Below, piece after piece: positions 1 through 12,503 of a stretch of DNA of 64,000 nucleotides. The stretch covers positions 1-64,000 of the forward strand of contig JBFIES010000006.1 in assembly GCA_041603235.1 (NCBI GenBank), written 5' to 3'. The position numbers were made by a program, and so were the translations under genes. The DNA is from Panacagrimonas sp041603235 (GTDB taxonomy: Bacteria; Pseudomonadota; Gammaproteobacteria; Nevskiales; Nevskiaceae). Each line of letters starts with the position of its first letter. The stretch's first letter is position 1. The notes beneath the pieces are model-generated. The model saw only the letters and a program-made list of their open reading frames with translations. It had not been told where the DNA came from and searched no databases.

Positions 1-463
1 AATGTACAAGGACTTTTCCTCCGTGAGTCGTCATATACACAATTGGCATTTCTGGATTCGATAATGCCTCATTGCTCAGCACTTTTGCCGAACGGGCTAT
101 TTCCGCTTTAGGGAGCTGAATGTCGCCGGGCTCATCGCCGCTTTCCGCCCCCTTTCAGGCATGACGTTCCCTTGGCAGCTTCCGGCATAGCGGCCATTCC
201 GTTTCCGCCGCTCAGGCGCAGGAGCGACCATTAGTTCCCGCCAATGGTAGGCAGCGCGATCGCCCAATCTTGATGTCGCAAGGGTACGTCTTCTGCGTCG
301 CCACTGTTTGTGGTGCAGTTCGGCGTGGCCAGAGGTGGTGCACTTTGAGGTCGCCAACAGGGCGCGCATGCAGCAGTCCGAAAACATTCGCTGCTTAGCT
401 AATTGGATTCTCGATGGTATGGGGTCACGCTGCGAGCCGACGTTATGCCTCGTGCTCATACAT
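1..463. other. Accessory edge sequence without a convincing gene
   Basis: I find no reading frame here that looks like protein. The longest minus-strand frame (97-471) is rich in Arg, Cys and Ser, has no recognisable domain and no ribosome-binding site, and reads like chance translation of non-coding DNA. The stretch lies beyond the 3' side of the tRNA-Arg gene, where integrated elements usually sit, and is best described as decayed accessory DNA. Whatever bounds it on the left is outside the window. Confidence 0.5.
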
Positions 464-724
464 TCAGACATTCACCCCGCACCTTATTGCGCCGAGCAAA
501 TCCACCACTCGAGCCGCGTCGTCTTGCGATTGAAGGCATGCAGCGGGTGTGCGGAAGTTTAGTGCCCTGGTCGGGCTTTCCAACCAGTCCTGCGCCGGGG
601 AGTCGCCGCCAAACAGTTCCGCGGCGTGCTGACGAATCAGGGCAATTTGCTGAGCAGTGGGCGGCAGGCCATGCTTTGCCCTCTGGCTGACTGCGGCAGC
701 GAGCTGCTCAAGAGTTTCGATCAT
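464..724 (-). CDS. Orphan DUF2384 (MbcA/ParS/Xre C-terminal) antitoxin-like protein
   Basis: This 86-residue protein matches the C-terminal antitoxin domain DUF2384 across residues about 35-86. It keeps the pattern of Ala-rich helix, ELFG, WL, P-x-RAL, RTP, D-x-A-x-x-V and LLG-x-I-x-x-GV. In family members this domain neutralises a RES-type toxin that consumes NAD, and is usually preceded by a helix-turn-helix domain and followed by the toxin gene. Neither is visible: the N-terminal part is only about 30 residues, and the DNA downstream on the minus strand has no RES frame. The frame stays open for about 28 codons upstream of this ATG but without another clear start, and the ATG has no good Shine-Dalgarno sequence. 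It may be a truncated antitoxin left in a decaying island. The domain call is fairly firm; activity is unknown. Confidence 0.55.
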   Translation of the reverse strand: MIETLEQLAAAVSQRAKHGLPPTAQQIALIRQHAAELFGGDSPAQDWLESPTRALNFRTPAACLQSQDDAARVVDLLGAIRCGVNV

Positions 725-1056
725 GGCAAAGAGTAACGCGCGATCGCGTTTCTTGGCATAGGAACTCTGATCGTTGGTCGAAAAGATTGGTGCCGCCTTG
801 AAATGCCGTTATGGCATCGCCCGTCGACGATCAAAACATGACGCTACGCCAGAATCCACTCGACGAAATTGGGCAACGTGAGCAATCGTCAAACGCGATT
901 TTCACGAGAGAACTTTGGGCACCACTTGGGCACGCTTTGGGCACCGCGACGATTGCCCTCCATCGGGCAATTAATACTTTCGATAGTGAAACGACCTATG
1001 CCTAACATGCGCCTCTGTCGGTATCACGACTTGAAAGCTGCGGTAAATCGTTGATT
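725..1056. other. Non-coding island flank with phased repeats and hairpin
   Basis: No supported gene. The stretch contains three phased TTGGGCAC repeats (915-944, listed separately). It also has a perfect 7-bp inverted repeat (952-958 with 965-971, 6-nt loop) followed by an A/T-rich run, and a 10-bp sequence GACGATTGCC at 948-957 that recurs at 1168-1177 on the other side of the intact tRNA. It abuts the 3' end of tRNA-Arg, so it fits one arm of an integrated element's attachment region. Confidence 0.45.
915..944. repeat. Three TTGGGCAC direct repeats at 11-bp spacing
   Basis: Exact copies of TTGGGCAC begin at 915, 926 and 937, so they are phased by one helical turn. They lie about 115 bp from the 3' end of the tRNA-Arg gene. 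Short phased direct repeats beside a tRNA target are typical arm-type binding sites of tyrosine integrases. No integrase gene is in the window, so the role is inferred from arrangement alone. Confidence 0.6.
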
Positions 1057-1133
1057 TGGCGCGCCTGAGACGATTCGAACGTCCGACCCCTTCCTTCGGA
1101 GGGAAGTACTCTATCCAGCTGAGCTACAGGCGC
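1057..1133 (-). tRNA. tRNA-Arg (anticodon CCG)
   Basis: The minus strand folds as a complete 77-nt tRNA. The 7-bp acceptor stem is GCGCCTG with CAGGCGC, followed by G and an encoded CCA. The D arm begins GCTCAGCTGG, the anticodon stem CTTCC/GGAAG carries loop CTCCGAA (anticodon CCG, reading CGG codons), and the T arm is GGACG-TTCGAAT-CGTCT. A second, broken copy lies just upstream in transcription order at 1174-1216, and accessory DNA lies on the 3' side, so the locus looks like an integration target. Confidence 0.95.
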
Positions 1134-1173
1134 TTTGGGTGATTATTTTACACGTGGGCAATGGTCTGACGAT

Positions 1174-1216
1174 TGCCTTCGGAGGGCAGTACTCTATCCA
1201 GCTGAGCTACAAGCGC
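1174..1216 (-). pseudogene. 5' half of a second tRNA-Arg(CCG)
   Basis: The minus strand repeats the first 43 nt of a tRNA-Arg: acceptor 5' strand GCGCTTG, D arm, and an anticodon arm with loop CTCCGAA and 3' strand starting GGCA. Similarity to the neighbouring tRNA then stops, except that the next bases AATCGTC match the T arm. The anticodon stem (CTGCC) differs from the intact copy (CTTCC). No T arm, acceptor 3' strand or CCA follows, so it cannot make a functional tRNA. It could be the original gene broken by insertion or deletion, or a decayed tandem duplicate. Confidence 0.85.
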
Positions 1217-1219
1217 ATT

Positions 1220-2215
1220 TCACTTTTTGTGGCGCAATTCTAGCTCATTGTTTGGCCCTGCTTCCTCGGTAACCGATATTTTCAGTGCTTCCGGGAACTG
1301 CGGCAGGCTTGCCCAGACGCGGCTGTCGTGAGCCGGCACCACGACGAGTTCTGGCAAGCGCTTCATCAGCCGGTGCATGTGAACGATGTTCTGTCTGACC
1401 TCACTGCCAACAATATCTACCAGCAGACGCGAGAGCATCGGTCTTTCGGCCGGTATTTCAATCCCTTCGCGCTGCCAGACAAGATCTCCGACAAAGGCGT
1501 ATCGCTTGGCGTCTTCGGTGTTGACGAAGACAATCACGCTGCCCGGAGTATGTCCCGGCGCAGGAACAATGACGACGCTCCCGTCCTCGTAAAGATCCTG
1601 ACTGGTTTCGAAACCCAGATACGGGCCGTCGTGGTAATTGATCGGGGTGATCGGAACCCGACCAAAGCTGCGCATCAGGTTCATTGCGCTGTTGTCACTA
1701 TTGATGAAAGCGGCTTCTGCGCGAGTGGTCAGGACGCTGGGGCCGACCAGATCCGGAATGCCGCTGACATGGTCCCAGTGTGCGTGGGTCAGCAGAATGT
1801 GGCGAATCTGGCTGATCGGAAACCCGGCATCGGACAGCTGCTGTGCAACCGTACGGCCCCGACTGTATTGGCTGGTGATGCGCAACAACAGCGGCGAGAG
1901 CTGCACATGCTGATCCAGATCAGTGCCAAAGCCAGTATCGATCAGGATGTTGCCACGCGGATGCAGGACCAGAATTGCACCAACGATAAATTCGCGTTCT
2001 TCCTTGAAGCTGCCGCCACGGTAGGCCAGTGCAGCCTTCGAATATACGGCCCCAGTCCTGATTGCCGCGATTCTGACGCCCTCTACCGGCTGGGTCTCGT
2101 CGATATCTATGGGGGCAGCGTCATGCCATTTCAGCACCGCAGGCTGGAAACTCAAGTAAAGCAGCCCGCCGACAAGCAGCAGAATTGGAATGAACACCTT
2201 GAAGAAGAACTTCAC
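1220..2215 (-). CDS. Membrane-anchored metallo-beta-lactamase-fold hydrolase
   Basis: This predicted MBL-fold metal-dependent hydrolase has an N-terminal membrane segment (residues about 3-22, KFFFK then a hydrophobic run), so the catalytic domain is probably on the periplasmic side. The zinc signature HAHWDH is at residues 144-149, with further ligands at H222 (PGHTPGS), D244 (GDLVW) and H296 (PAHD). That is the full dinuclear set of the glyoxalase II/lactonase-like branch. The substrate is not evident. I chose the GTG at 2215 because a GGAG lies 9 nt upstream and the protein then starts directly with the signal anchor. A GTG at 2230 and a TTG at 2257 are in-frame alternatives. The gene stands alone beside the tRNA-Arg locus. 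Confidence 0.8.
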   Translation of the reverse strand: MKFFFKVFIPILLLVGGLLYLSFQPAVLKWHDAAPIDIDETQPVEGVRIAAIRTGAVYSKAALAYRGGSFKEEREFIVGAILVLHPRGNILIDTGFGTDLDQHVQLSPLLLRITSQYSRGRTVAQQLSDAGFPISQIRHILLTHAHWDHVSGIPDLVGPSVLTTRAEAAFINSDNSAMNLMRSFGRVPITPINYHDGPYLGFETSQDLYEDGSVVIVPAPGHTPGSVIVFVNTEDAKRYAFVGDLVWQREGIEIPAERPMLSRLLVDIVGSEVRQNIVHMHRLMKRLPELVVVPAHDSRVWASLPQFPEALKISVTEEAGPNNELELRHKK

Positions 2216-2380
2216 AGTCGGAATCTCCACATACCCTTGACGCTGCCCGGTGGACAAGCGCTGGCCTCATGATACTCGTCAGGCGGGCCAACCGGGCTCC
2301 AGCCAGATCCTGAACTCTGCAAGCGCTTGAATTAAGCTTGCCTGCCACGGCCCTTTTTCCAGCAAGGAACATACATAGCC

Positions 2381-2638
2381 ATGAAATCCAAATTGATCAG
2401 CCTGCAGAAAGTTGTTGAGCAATCCATTGAAGATGGTGCTACCACTGTTGAGCAGGTGCACAGCTCCATTGCCAGCATGCCCTTTGACGTGCTTGAACGT
2501 ATTGACGCCTTGCAAAAGCCTGCCAGCAAGGCTCGCGAGATTCACGATGAGACGGTCGGCAATATCTACGAAACGATCCGCCTGTTGAATGATCGCGCTG
2601 GAGAAATCGCCCGTAAGTTGCTGGACGCACCGGAATAG
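2381..2638 (+). CDS. Small helical conserved protein upstream of atoE-like gene
   Basis: The 85-residue product is predicted to be almost entirely alpha-helical and amphipathic, with no signal peptide, cysteine pair or enzyme motif. Its heptad-like spacing of Leu, Val and Ile suggests a coiled coil or phasin-like small helical protein. The ATG follows AAGGA at somewhat long spacing. It ends 41 bp before the AtoE-type permease gene on the same strand, so the two are probably co-transcribed, and a link to short-chain fatty acid or polyhydroxyalkanoate metabolism is possible. That link is inference from position only. I recognise the protein as a conserved small type but cannot assign a function. 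Confidence 0.7.
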   Translation: MKSKLISLQKVVEQSIEDGATTVEQVHSSIASMPFDVLERIDALQKPASKAREIHDETVGNIYETIRLLNDRAGEIARKLLDAPE

Positions 2639-2679
2639 CAAGACCCGCCTGCATTTATAACTAACGAGGGGAGTCAGGG

Positions 2680-4023
2680 GTGCTCAAGCAAGTTTCGAAA
2701 CGCTTCCGCTGGGCAGTGGAAAAAGTGGTGCCGGACACGATCATTCTTACCGTGCTGCTGACCTTTGTCACGGTGATCATGGGCGTCGCCATTGCCGACC
2801 AGACGCCCATGCAGATGGTAGGGCACTGGTACGGCGGCTTCTGGAATTTCCTGTCATTTGCCATGCAGATGACCATGATCTTGCTCACCGGATATTGCCT
2901 GGCCATGGCGCCTGCGGTGCAGAGGCTGATGTCGCGCATCGCCTCCATTCCCAAGACACCACTGTCTGCAGTCACCATGACCGCGTTGGTTTCGGCGGCT
3001 GCGTGCTGGGTCAGCTGGGGATTTGGCCTGGTGCTGGGGCCAATTTTTGCGCGCGAAATTGCCAAGCGGGTGCCAGTGGATTACCCACTGCTGATTGCTG
3101 CGGCGTACAGCGCAGCCATTGCAGCACTAACCGCCGGCCTGACAATCACGGCTCCCATCACAGTCAATACGCCAGGTCATGCTCTGGAAGCACAGATTGG
3201 ATTGGTGCCACTGAGTCAGACCATCTTCGGGCCTACCCTGCTGATTACCGCCTTTCTAGCGGTGGCCGGTGTGATCTGGGCGTTCCGACAGATGCTCCCA
3301 GACGACAAGGACGCCATCATCGTAAAGCCGGAAGATCTGGCCAAGCTCGATGCTCCCATGCCGGAGCCACCGAACGCCGATGCCAACTTTGCCGAAAAGC
3401 TCAATCACAGCCAGATACTGAATTACACGCTGGTGCTGTGCGGCGCGGCCTGGATTGTTCAGTGGTTTGCCACGCAAGGCTTCGACCTCAATCTCAATAT
3501 CCTGAACTTCATATTCCTGATTGTGGGTCTGGCTTTGCACGGCAGCTTGCAGCGCTACGCGGAATGCTTTGCCAATGGCGCGCGGGCGGCTTCCGGGATC
3601 ATCCTCCAATTTCCTTTCTACGCAGGCATCCTGGGCATGATGGCGGGGTCCGGGCTGGTCGTCATCATCGCGCAGTGGATGGTATCGGTGGCAACGCCCT
3701 ACACCTTCGGGTTCCTGGCCATGCTCTCAGCGGGAGTGGTGAATATCTTCATCCCCTCAGCCGGTGGCCAGTGGTTGATTCAGGGGCCGGTCCTTATTGA
3801 AGCCGCCAAGGAGTTGGGCGTTTCACCGGCGGTGGCGGTCAACGGGTTCACCATTGGCGATATGTGGACAAACTTCCTGCAGCCATTTTTCGCCCTGCCG
3901 GCGCTTGGCATCTCAGGTCTGGGCCTGAAAGATATCTGGGGTTATTGCCTGGTAATTCTGGTCTTGTTCGGTCTGGCTGGTTGCGTTGGAACGCTTCTGG
4001 TGCCGCTGGTTTTCGGCAGCTAG
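2680..4023 (+). CDS. atoE: Short-chain fatty acid permease, AtoE family
   Basis: The 447-residue integral membrane protein has about ten hydrophobic segments and is colinear with AtoE/TIGR00366 short-chain fatty acid transporters. Family traits include an N-terminal stretch resembling RFRWAVEKVVPD, the NTPGH motif near residue 165, and a late FIPSAGGQW segment around residue 352. Members move acetoacetate or other short-chain fatty acids across the inner membrane. The start is GTG with GAGGGGAG just upstream. No ato CoA-transferase or thiolase gene is adjacent, so the substrate is not confirmed by context. It converges with the glycosidase gene, with only 22 bp between stops. Confidence 0.85.
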   Translation: MLKQVSKRFRWAVEKVVPDTIILTVLLTFVTVIMGVAIADQTPMQMVGHWYGGFWNFLSFAMQMTMILLTGYCLAMAPAVQRLMSRIASIPKTPLSAVTMTALVSAAACWVSWGFGLVLGPIFAREIAKRVPVDYPLLIAAAYSAAIAALTAGLTITAPITVNTPGHALEAQIGLVPLSQTIFGPTLLITAFLAVAGVIWAFRQMLPDDKDAIIVKPEDLAKLDAPMPEPPNADANFAEKLNHSQILNYTLVLCGAAWIVQWFATQGFDLNLNILNFIFLIVGLALHGSLQRYAECFANGARAASGIILQFPFYAGILGMMAGSGLVVIIAQWMVSVATPYTFGFLAMLSAGVVNIFIPSAGGQWLIQGPVLIEAAKELGVSPAVAVNGFTIGDMWTNFLQPFFALPALGISGLGLKDIWGYCLVILVLFGLAGCVGTLLVPLVFGS

Positions 4024-4045
4024 CAAAAAGCAGAAAGCCTGACTA

Positions 4046-5191
4046 CTAAGGCGTTGTCTGCGCCAGTTTGAGTGCCAAGCCAGCTTGCGCGTCTTCATCA
4101 ATCTGGCGGGCGTCCTGTGGACCGGTCACCAGACCAAAGTGCCCCCACCAGTCGAAGTAGGTCCAGGCCATGTTGCGCTCTTCAAACAGTGAGCGTGCGT
4201 CGCTGAGCCAGGCCCTTCGCGAGGCGGGCGGCGCCACGTCGCGCAGCACGCCAAACTCGCTGCACCAGACCGGAAGATTGTGACGCTTTGACCAGTCGGC
4301 AGCCTGGTCGATGAACTCGGCCAGCTTCTTCTTGTTCCATTCCTGTTGCCCGTACCAGGCAATGTGCTCACGAGCGAGCGGCGTCAGCTTCTCCACCACC
4401 GGCTCCACGTTTTCAGGCGTGGAGGGATAGGGAATATTGTGAAACACCATCCACATGTGCCAGCCCCATCCGGCACCTTGATGGGTGAAGTTATGCGGCT
4501 CGTAAAAATGAAAGCTGTAGATGACGCCGGGCACATCCAAGGGGGCCATGTTGACCAGATCGTCAATGTCGGAATAGTGCGCGCCGCCGACGGCCACGAT
4601 GCGTTCAGGGCTGATTTCACGCACTGCTTCAATCAGCTTTTTCTGGATGACCCGCACCCGAGCGACATCTTCGACCTCGGGTTCGTTCAGTACCTCGAAG
4701 AGCAGCCGGTCGCGGGCAACGGTCTTGAACTGACTGGCGGTTTGTCGCCAGATATCAGCTACATGCTCTACGACGCCGTCGTCTTCGCCCATCTGCAGCT
4801 TGTGTTCCTTGGAAGGCTGCATGGCCAGCACAACCAGCAAGCCTTCATTGAGCGCCTGCGTGATTCCTTCTTCGAGATAGCGCGGATGAGCGCCATTGAG
4901 CTGCAGCCATTCGGCGTCTACCAGCAGCCTGACATGTCGAATACCCATTCGACGCATCAGCGAAAAATCGTTTGTCGTGGGCCAGCCGGGCTGTTGTGTC
5001 GCATCCGTGCGATGCGTAAACCAAGTGGAGACGTTCACGCCTCGGGCTAGATCAGACTTCACCGAAGCCGGAATTTGCGACCAGACGCCATCGGCATTCC
5101 TGTCTTGTGCCGACAGCACGCCGCCCTCGCGCTCACCACAAGCGCTCAGCAGGCCAGCGGCCATCAGCAGTGCCAAGGCATAGCGCAACAT
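4046..5191 (-). CDS. Lipoprotein glycoside hydrolase, GH5-like (cellulase family)
   Basis: This is a 381-residue exported glycosidase. The N-terminus has a short basic part, a hydrophobic core and lipobox LSAC, with lipidated Cys18, so it is probably anchored to the outer membrane. The (beta/alpha)8 domain carries the clan GH-A signatures: NEPE with acid/base E170, preceded by LLFEVL, and WCSEFG with nucleophile E312. A conserved HFYEPHNFTHQG segment lies between them. GH5 members cleave beta-glucans, mannans or related polysaccharides; the precise substrate cannot be read here. An upstream ATG at 5212 with GAGGA close before it is an alternative start. The gene follows gltD on the same strand after 73 bp. 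Confidence 0.85.
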   Translation of the reverse strand: MLRYALALLMAAGLLSACGEREGGVLSAQDRNADGVWSQIPASVKSDLARGVNVSTWFTHRTDATQQPGWPTTNDFSLMRRMGIRHVRLLVDAEWLQLNGAHPRYLEEGITQALNEGLLVVLAMQPSKEHKLQMGEDDGVVEHVADIWRQTASQFKTVARDRLLFEVLNEPEVEDVARVRVIQKKLIEAVREISPERIVAVGGAHYSDIDDLVNMAPLDVPGVIYSFHFYEPHNFTHQGAGWGWHMWMVFHNIPYPSTPENVEPVVEKLTPLAREHIAWYGQQEWNKKKLAEFIDQAADWSKRHNLPVWCSEFGVLRDVAPPASRRAWLSDARSLFEERNMAWTYFDWWGHFGLVTGPQDARQIDEDAQAGLALKLAQTTP

Positions 5192-5264
5192 CGGAATCAA
5201 CGGCGCCTCCATAGTCCTCGCGGCGCTGAAGCGCCGCGTTGCAATCAGTGGAGGCTGCAGTCTA

Positions 5265-6728
5265 TCAGCGCGGCAACTCGGACTCGCCCATGAGGAATTC
5301 ATCCACCTCACGCGCCGCCTGACGGCCTTCACGAATGGCCCAGACCACAAGTGACTGGCCGCGACGGGTATCGCCTGCGGCAAAAACCTTGTCCACTGAG
5401 GTCTTGTAGCAACCCTCACCATCGGTGGTGGCCTTGGCGTTGCCACGGACATCTTTCTCGATGCCGAATGCCTCGATGAGCTGCGGCGCAGGATGCAGGA
5501 AGCCCATGGCCAGCAGGACGAGGTCGGCCTTCATCTCAAACTCGGAATCCGGCACTTCCGTCATCTTGCCGTCTTTCCATTCCACTCTTGCCGCGATGAG
5601 TTTTTCGACCTTGCCGTTCTTGCCTTCGAAACGCTTGGTGGCTACTGCCCAATCACGCTCGCAGCCTTCTTCGTGTGATGAGGAGGTACGTAGCTTGATC
5701 GGCCAGTAGGGCCACACCAAGGGCTTGTTCTCCTGCTCCGGCGGCTGCGGCATGAGTTCAAACTGGGTCACGCTGGCAGCGCCGTGACGATTGCTGGTGC
5801 CCACACAGTCTGAGCCCGTGTCGCCACCGCCGATGACCACAACATGTTTGCCTTTGGCGCGAATCTGGTCGGGAACCTTGTCGCCCGCATCCACCTTGTT
5901 CTGCTGTGGCAAAAACTCCATCGCAAAATAAATACCTTCCAGCTCACGTCCCGGAACTGGCAAATCCCGGCCCTGCTCGGAGCCTGCGGTCAGCAGGACG
6001 GCATCAAAGCTCTTGAGCAGTTTCTCCGGAGCAATGGTTTCTTTCGCCCAGTTGGTGATCTTCTCAAGAGGCTCCTTGCCGATGAAGACGCTGGTCTTGA
6101 AGGTGACACCTTCGGCCGTCATCTGCTCGACGCGGCGATCAACAAATTGCTTGTCCAGCTTGAAGCCCGGAATGCCATAGCGCAGCAAACCGCCGACACG
6201 ATCATTCTTCTCGAAAACCGTAACAGCGTGTCCAACTCGCGCGAGCTGTTGTGCAGCGGCCAGTCCTGCCGGGCCCGAGCCGACTACGGCGATCTTCTTG
6301 CCCGTTTTCTTGGCTGCGGGCTGGGGCTGAATCCAGCCGTTCTCCCAGCCTTTTTCAACGATGAACAGTTCGATGGACTTGATGCCCACCGGATCACGAT
6401 TCACGTTGAGCGTGCAGGCGGCCTCACAGGGTGCGGGGCAGACGCGGCCCGTGAACTCCGGGAAATTGTTGGTGGAATGCAGGGTGTCCAGCGCGTTCTG
6501 ATAATCCTGCGTGTACACCAGATCATTCCAGTCCGGAATGATGTTGTTGACCGGGCAGCCCGTCATGCAGAACGGGGTGCCGCAATTCATGCAACGCGCT
6601 GCCTGCGTGGTCGCCGCGTCATTTTCCAGAACCAGCAGGAATTCCTTGTTGTTCTTCAACCGTCCCTGCACCGGAAGATAGCGATCCGGCTGACGGTCGA
6701 ATTCTTTGAAACCTGTGATCTTGCCCAT
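5265..6728 (-). CDS. gltD: Glutamate synthase (NADPH) small subunit
   Basis: The 487-residue protein is the beta subunit of bacterial glutamate synthase. It takes electrons from NADPH through FAD and passes them via Fe-S clusters to the large subunit, supporting ammonia assimilation in the cytoplasm. The N-terminal Fe-S region has cysteines at about 46, 49, 54 and 58 (CMNC..FCMTGCP) and a second group CPAPCEAAC near 97-105. A dinucleotide-binding GSGPAGLAAA motif lies near 150, and a GGGDTGSDC NADPH site near 290. The ATG at 6728 has AAGGA 7 nt upstream and beats the in-frame ATG 24 nt earlier. It follows gltB by 109 bp in one operon. Confidence 0.97.
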   Translation of the reverse strand: MGKITGFKEFDRQPDRYLPVQGRLKNNKEFLLVLENDAATTQAARCMNCGTPFCMTGCPVNNIIPDWNDLVYTQDYQNALDTLHSTNNFPEFTGRVCPAPCEAACTLNVNRDPVGIKSIELFIVEKGWENGWIQPQPAAKKTGKKIAVVGSGPAGLAAAQQLARVGHAVTVFEKNDRVGGLLRYGIPGFKLDKQFVDRRVEQMTAEGVTFKTSVFIGKEPLEKITNWAKETIAPEKLLKSFDAVLLTAGSEQGRDLPVPGRELEGIYFAMEFLPQQNKVDAGDKVPDQIRAKGKHVVVIGGGDTGSDCVGTSNRHGAASVTQFELMPQPPEQENKPLVWPYWPIKLRTSSSHEEGCERDWAVATKRFEGKNGKVEKLIAARVEWKDGKMTEVPDSEFEMKADLVLLAMGFLHPAPQLIEAFGIEKDVRGNAKATTDGEGCYKTSVDKVFAAGDTRRGQSLVVWAIREGRQAAREVDEFLMGESELPR

Positions 6729-6837
6729 GTCTTGTTCCTTGTAACGCTGCACCCGGTTCTGTTTCCGGGGGCGGTCAAATCAAACAATAAGTGGCGACAT
6801 CTTCAGAATGCGCCACCGGTTTGTGCTGTCGCCAAGC

Positions 6838-11547
<4,710 letters not shown>

Positions 11548-11625
11548 AGGAAAAGCTCACTCAAATAGTGCGGGCGGAGGAGGATAGGGCACCGCAACAT
11601 TGATGCCAAGGCCTTAAAAACGGGG

Positions 11626-11679
11626 TCTGTCCCTAAATAATGAAAACCCACAAGAAAACTGGTGGAAATGGGGGACAGA
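11626..11679. repeat. Inverted repeat TCTGTCCC/GGGACAGA beside the RAYT gene
   Basis: TCTGTCCC at 11626-11633 is matched by its reverse complement GGGACAGA at 11672-11679, with flanking G runs extending the similarity and a 38-bp A-rich spacer. It sits 90 bp beyond the 3' end of the RAYT-like gene. REP/BIME-like palindromes commonly flank RAYT genes, so this may be the associated element. One copy in this window is not enough to prove a repeat family. Confidence 0.45.
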
Positions 11680-11768
11680 TCATCATGCGAACCGATTCTC
11701 AGGTCTGCAAGGTATTCAGCCCACTACTGCTGGCGCCATCAGCATGATGTCAGCAGGCTTCCTGGTGC

Positions 11769-12497
11769 CTAGGTCTCGTGGAATTCCGGCTTGAGCGCAT
11801 TGTCTGCCGACCCAGAGGCTCTGGGCCGGCCTGGCTTGGCAGAGCGGACGCGACGCTGGGTTTGTTTCTGGATGTCGGCGAGGAAGGCATCGTCGCCAAG
11901 CGCCCAGCTCTTGGTTGCGCAATTGTTGATGGCGGTGCACTGCGCAGGTGTCAGTCCTTGCTGTATCAGCGCCTGATAACGTGCCTGACGCGCGAAGGGT
12001 GTGTTGCCGAGCCCCCAGTAGCAAGCGTGTGGCGTCAGAAGAGGGTCGTGTCTGACGCCGAGATAATGTTGCAGGCTCGACCAGGGATAGGCTTCCGGGC
12101 GCGCCGCGCGACCCGCATGCTGCGCCGCAATGTCGATATAGGTCATGCAGGCCAGAAGATAGGATTCCGGTTCAAGAACAGCGGCACGGTAGCGCCCCTC
12201 CCACAGGGTTCCTCGCCTTTGGTGGCGGCGGTTGAAAGCCGGGACGTAAACGCGGCTGACACTCTGCATGAACTGTGACAGAGACCCCTGAGTCCGGGGC
12301 GTCAGGAGCAATTGCATCTCTCCTGGCAGCAGTGTGTAGGCGTGAAGGGCGATGTCATGCTGTCGCAGCTGCTCGCCGATGACCTTGAGCATGTCGAGAT
12401 AATCGGATCGTTCAGCGAAGGCGGGCTGTGTCGCCAGCGCCCGCTGCACAACCAGATGCGGCAAACCCGGGATACTCAACCTGGGCAGGCGGGCCAC
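11769..12497 (-). CDS. RAYT-like (Y1/IS200-type) transposase homologue with lost HUH motif
   Basis: The 242-residue protein aligns end to end with REP-associated tyrosine transposases. It has LHAYTLLP at residues 51-58, FMQSVSRVY at 76-84, FNRRHQRRGTLWEGRYRA at 88-105, a candidate catalytic tyrosine in ESYLLAC (Y113), YPWSS, and a GRPR tail. Where active members have N-H-V-H before LLL, this one has G-E-M-Q (residues 59-62), so both metal-binding histidines of the HUH site are gone. It starts with GTG only 6 bp after the dGTPase stop, suggesting co-expression with that gene. It is probably a domesticated DNA-binding derivative or an inactive relic; the open frame argues against recent decay. 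Confidence 0.85.
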   Translation of the reverse strand: MARLPRLSIPGLPHLVVQRALATQPAFAERSDYLDMLKVIGEQLRQHDIALHAYTLLPGEMQLLLTPRTQGSLSQFMQSVSRVYVPAFNRRHQRRGTLWEGRYRAAVLEPESYLLACMTYIDIAAQHAGRAARPEAYPWSSLQHYLGVRHDPLLTPHACYWGLGNTPFARQARYQALIQQGLTPAQCTAINNCATKSWALGDDAFLADIQKQTQRRVRSAKPGRPRASGSADNALKPEFHET

Positions 12498-12503
12498 GGA
12501 AGA

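Noticed and set aside
97..471. 124-residue minus-strand frame in the island edge
   Set aside because: Composition is unlike protein (Arg, Cys and Ser rich), no domain, no ribosome-binding site.
1..1216. Integron attC sites
   Set aside because: Scattered GTTATGC and CCTAAC sequences were checked but do not pair as attC core sites.
1328..2272. 314-codon plus-strand frame
   Set aside because: Lies antisense to the MBL hydrolase, whose zinc motifs are complete; long opposite frames are common in GC-rich genes.
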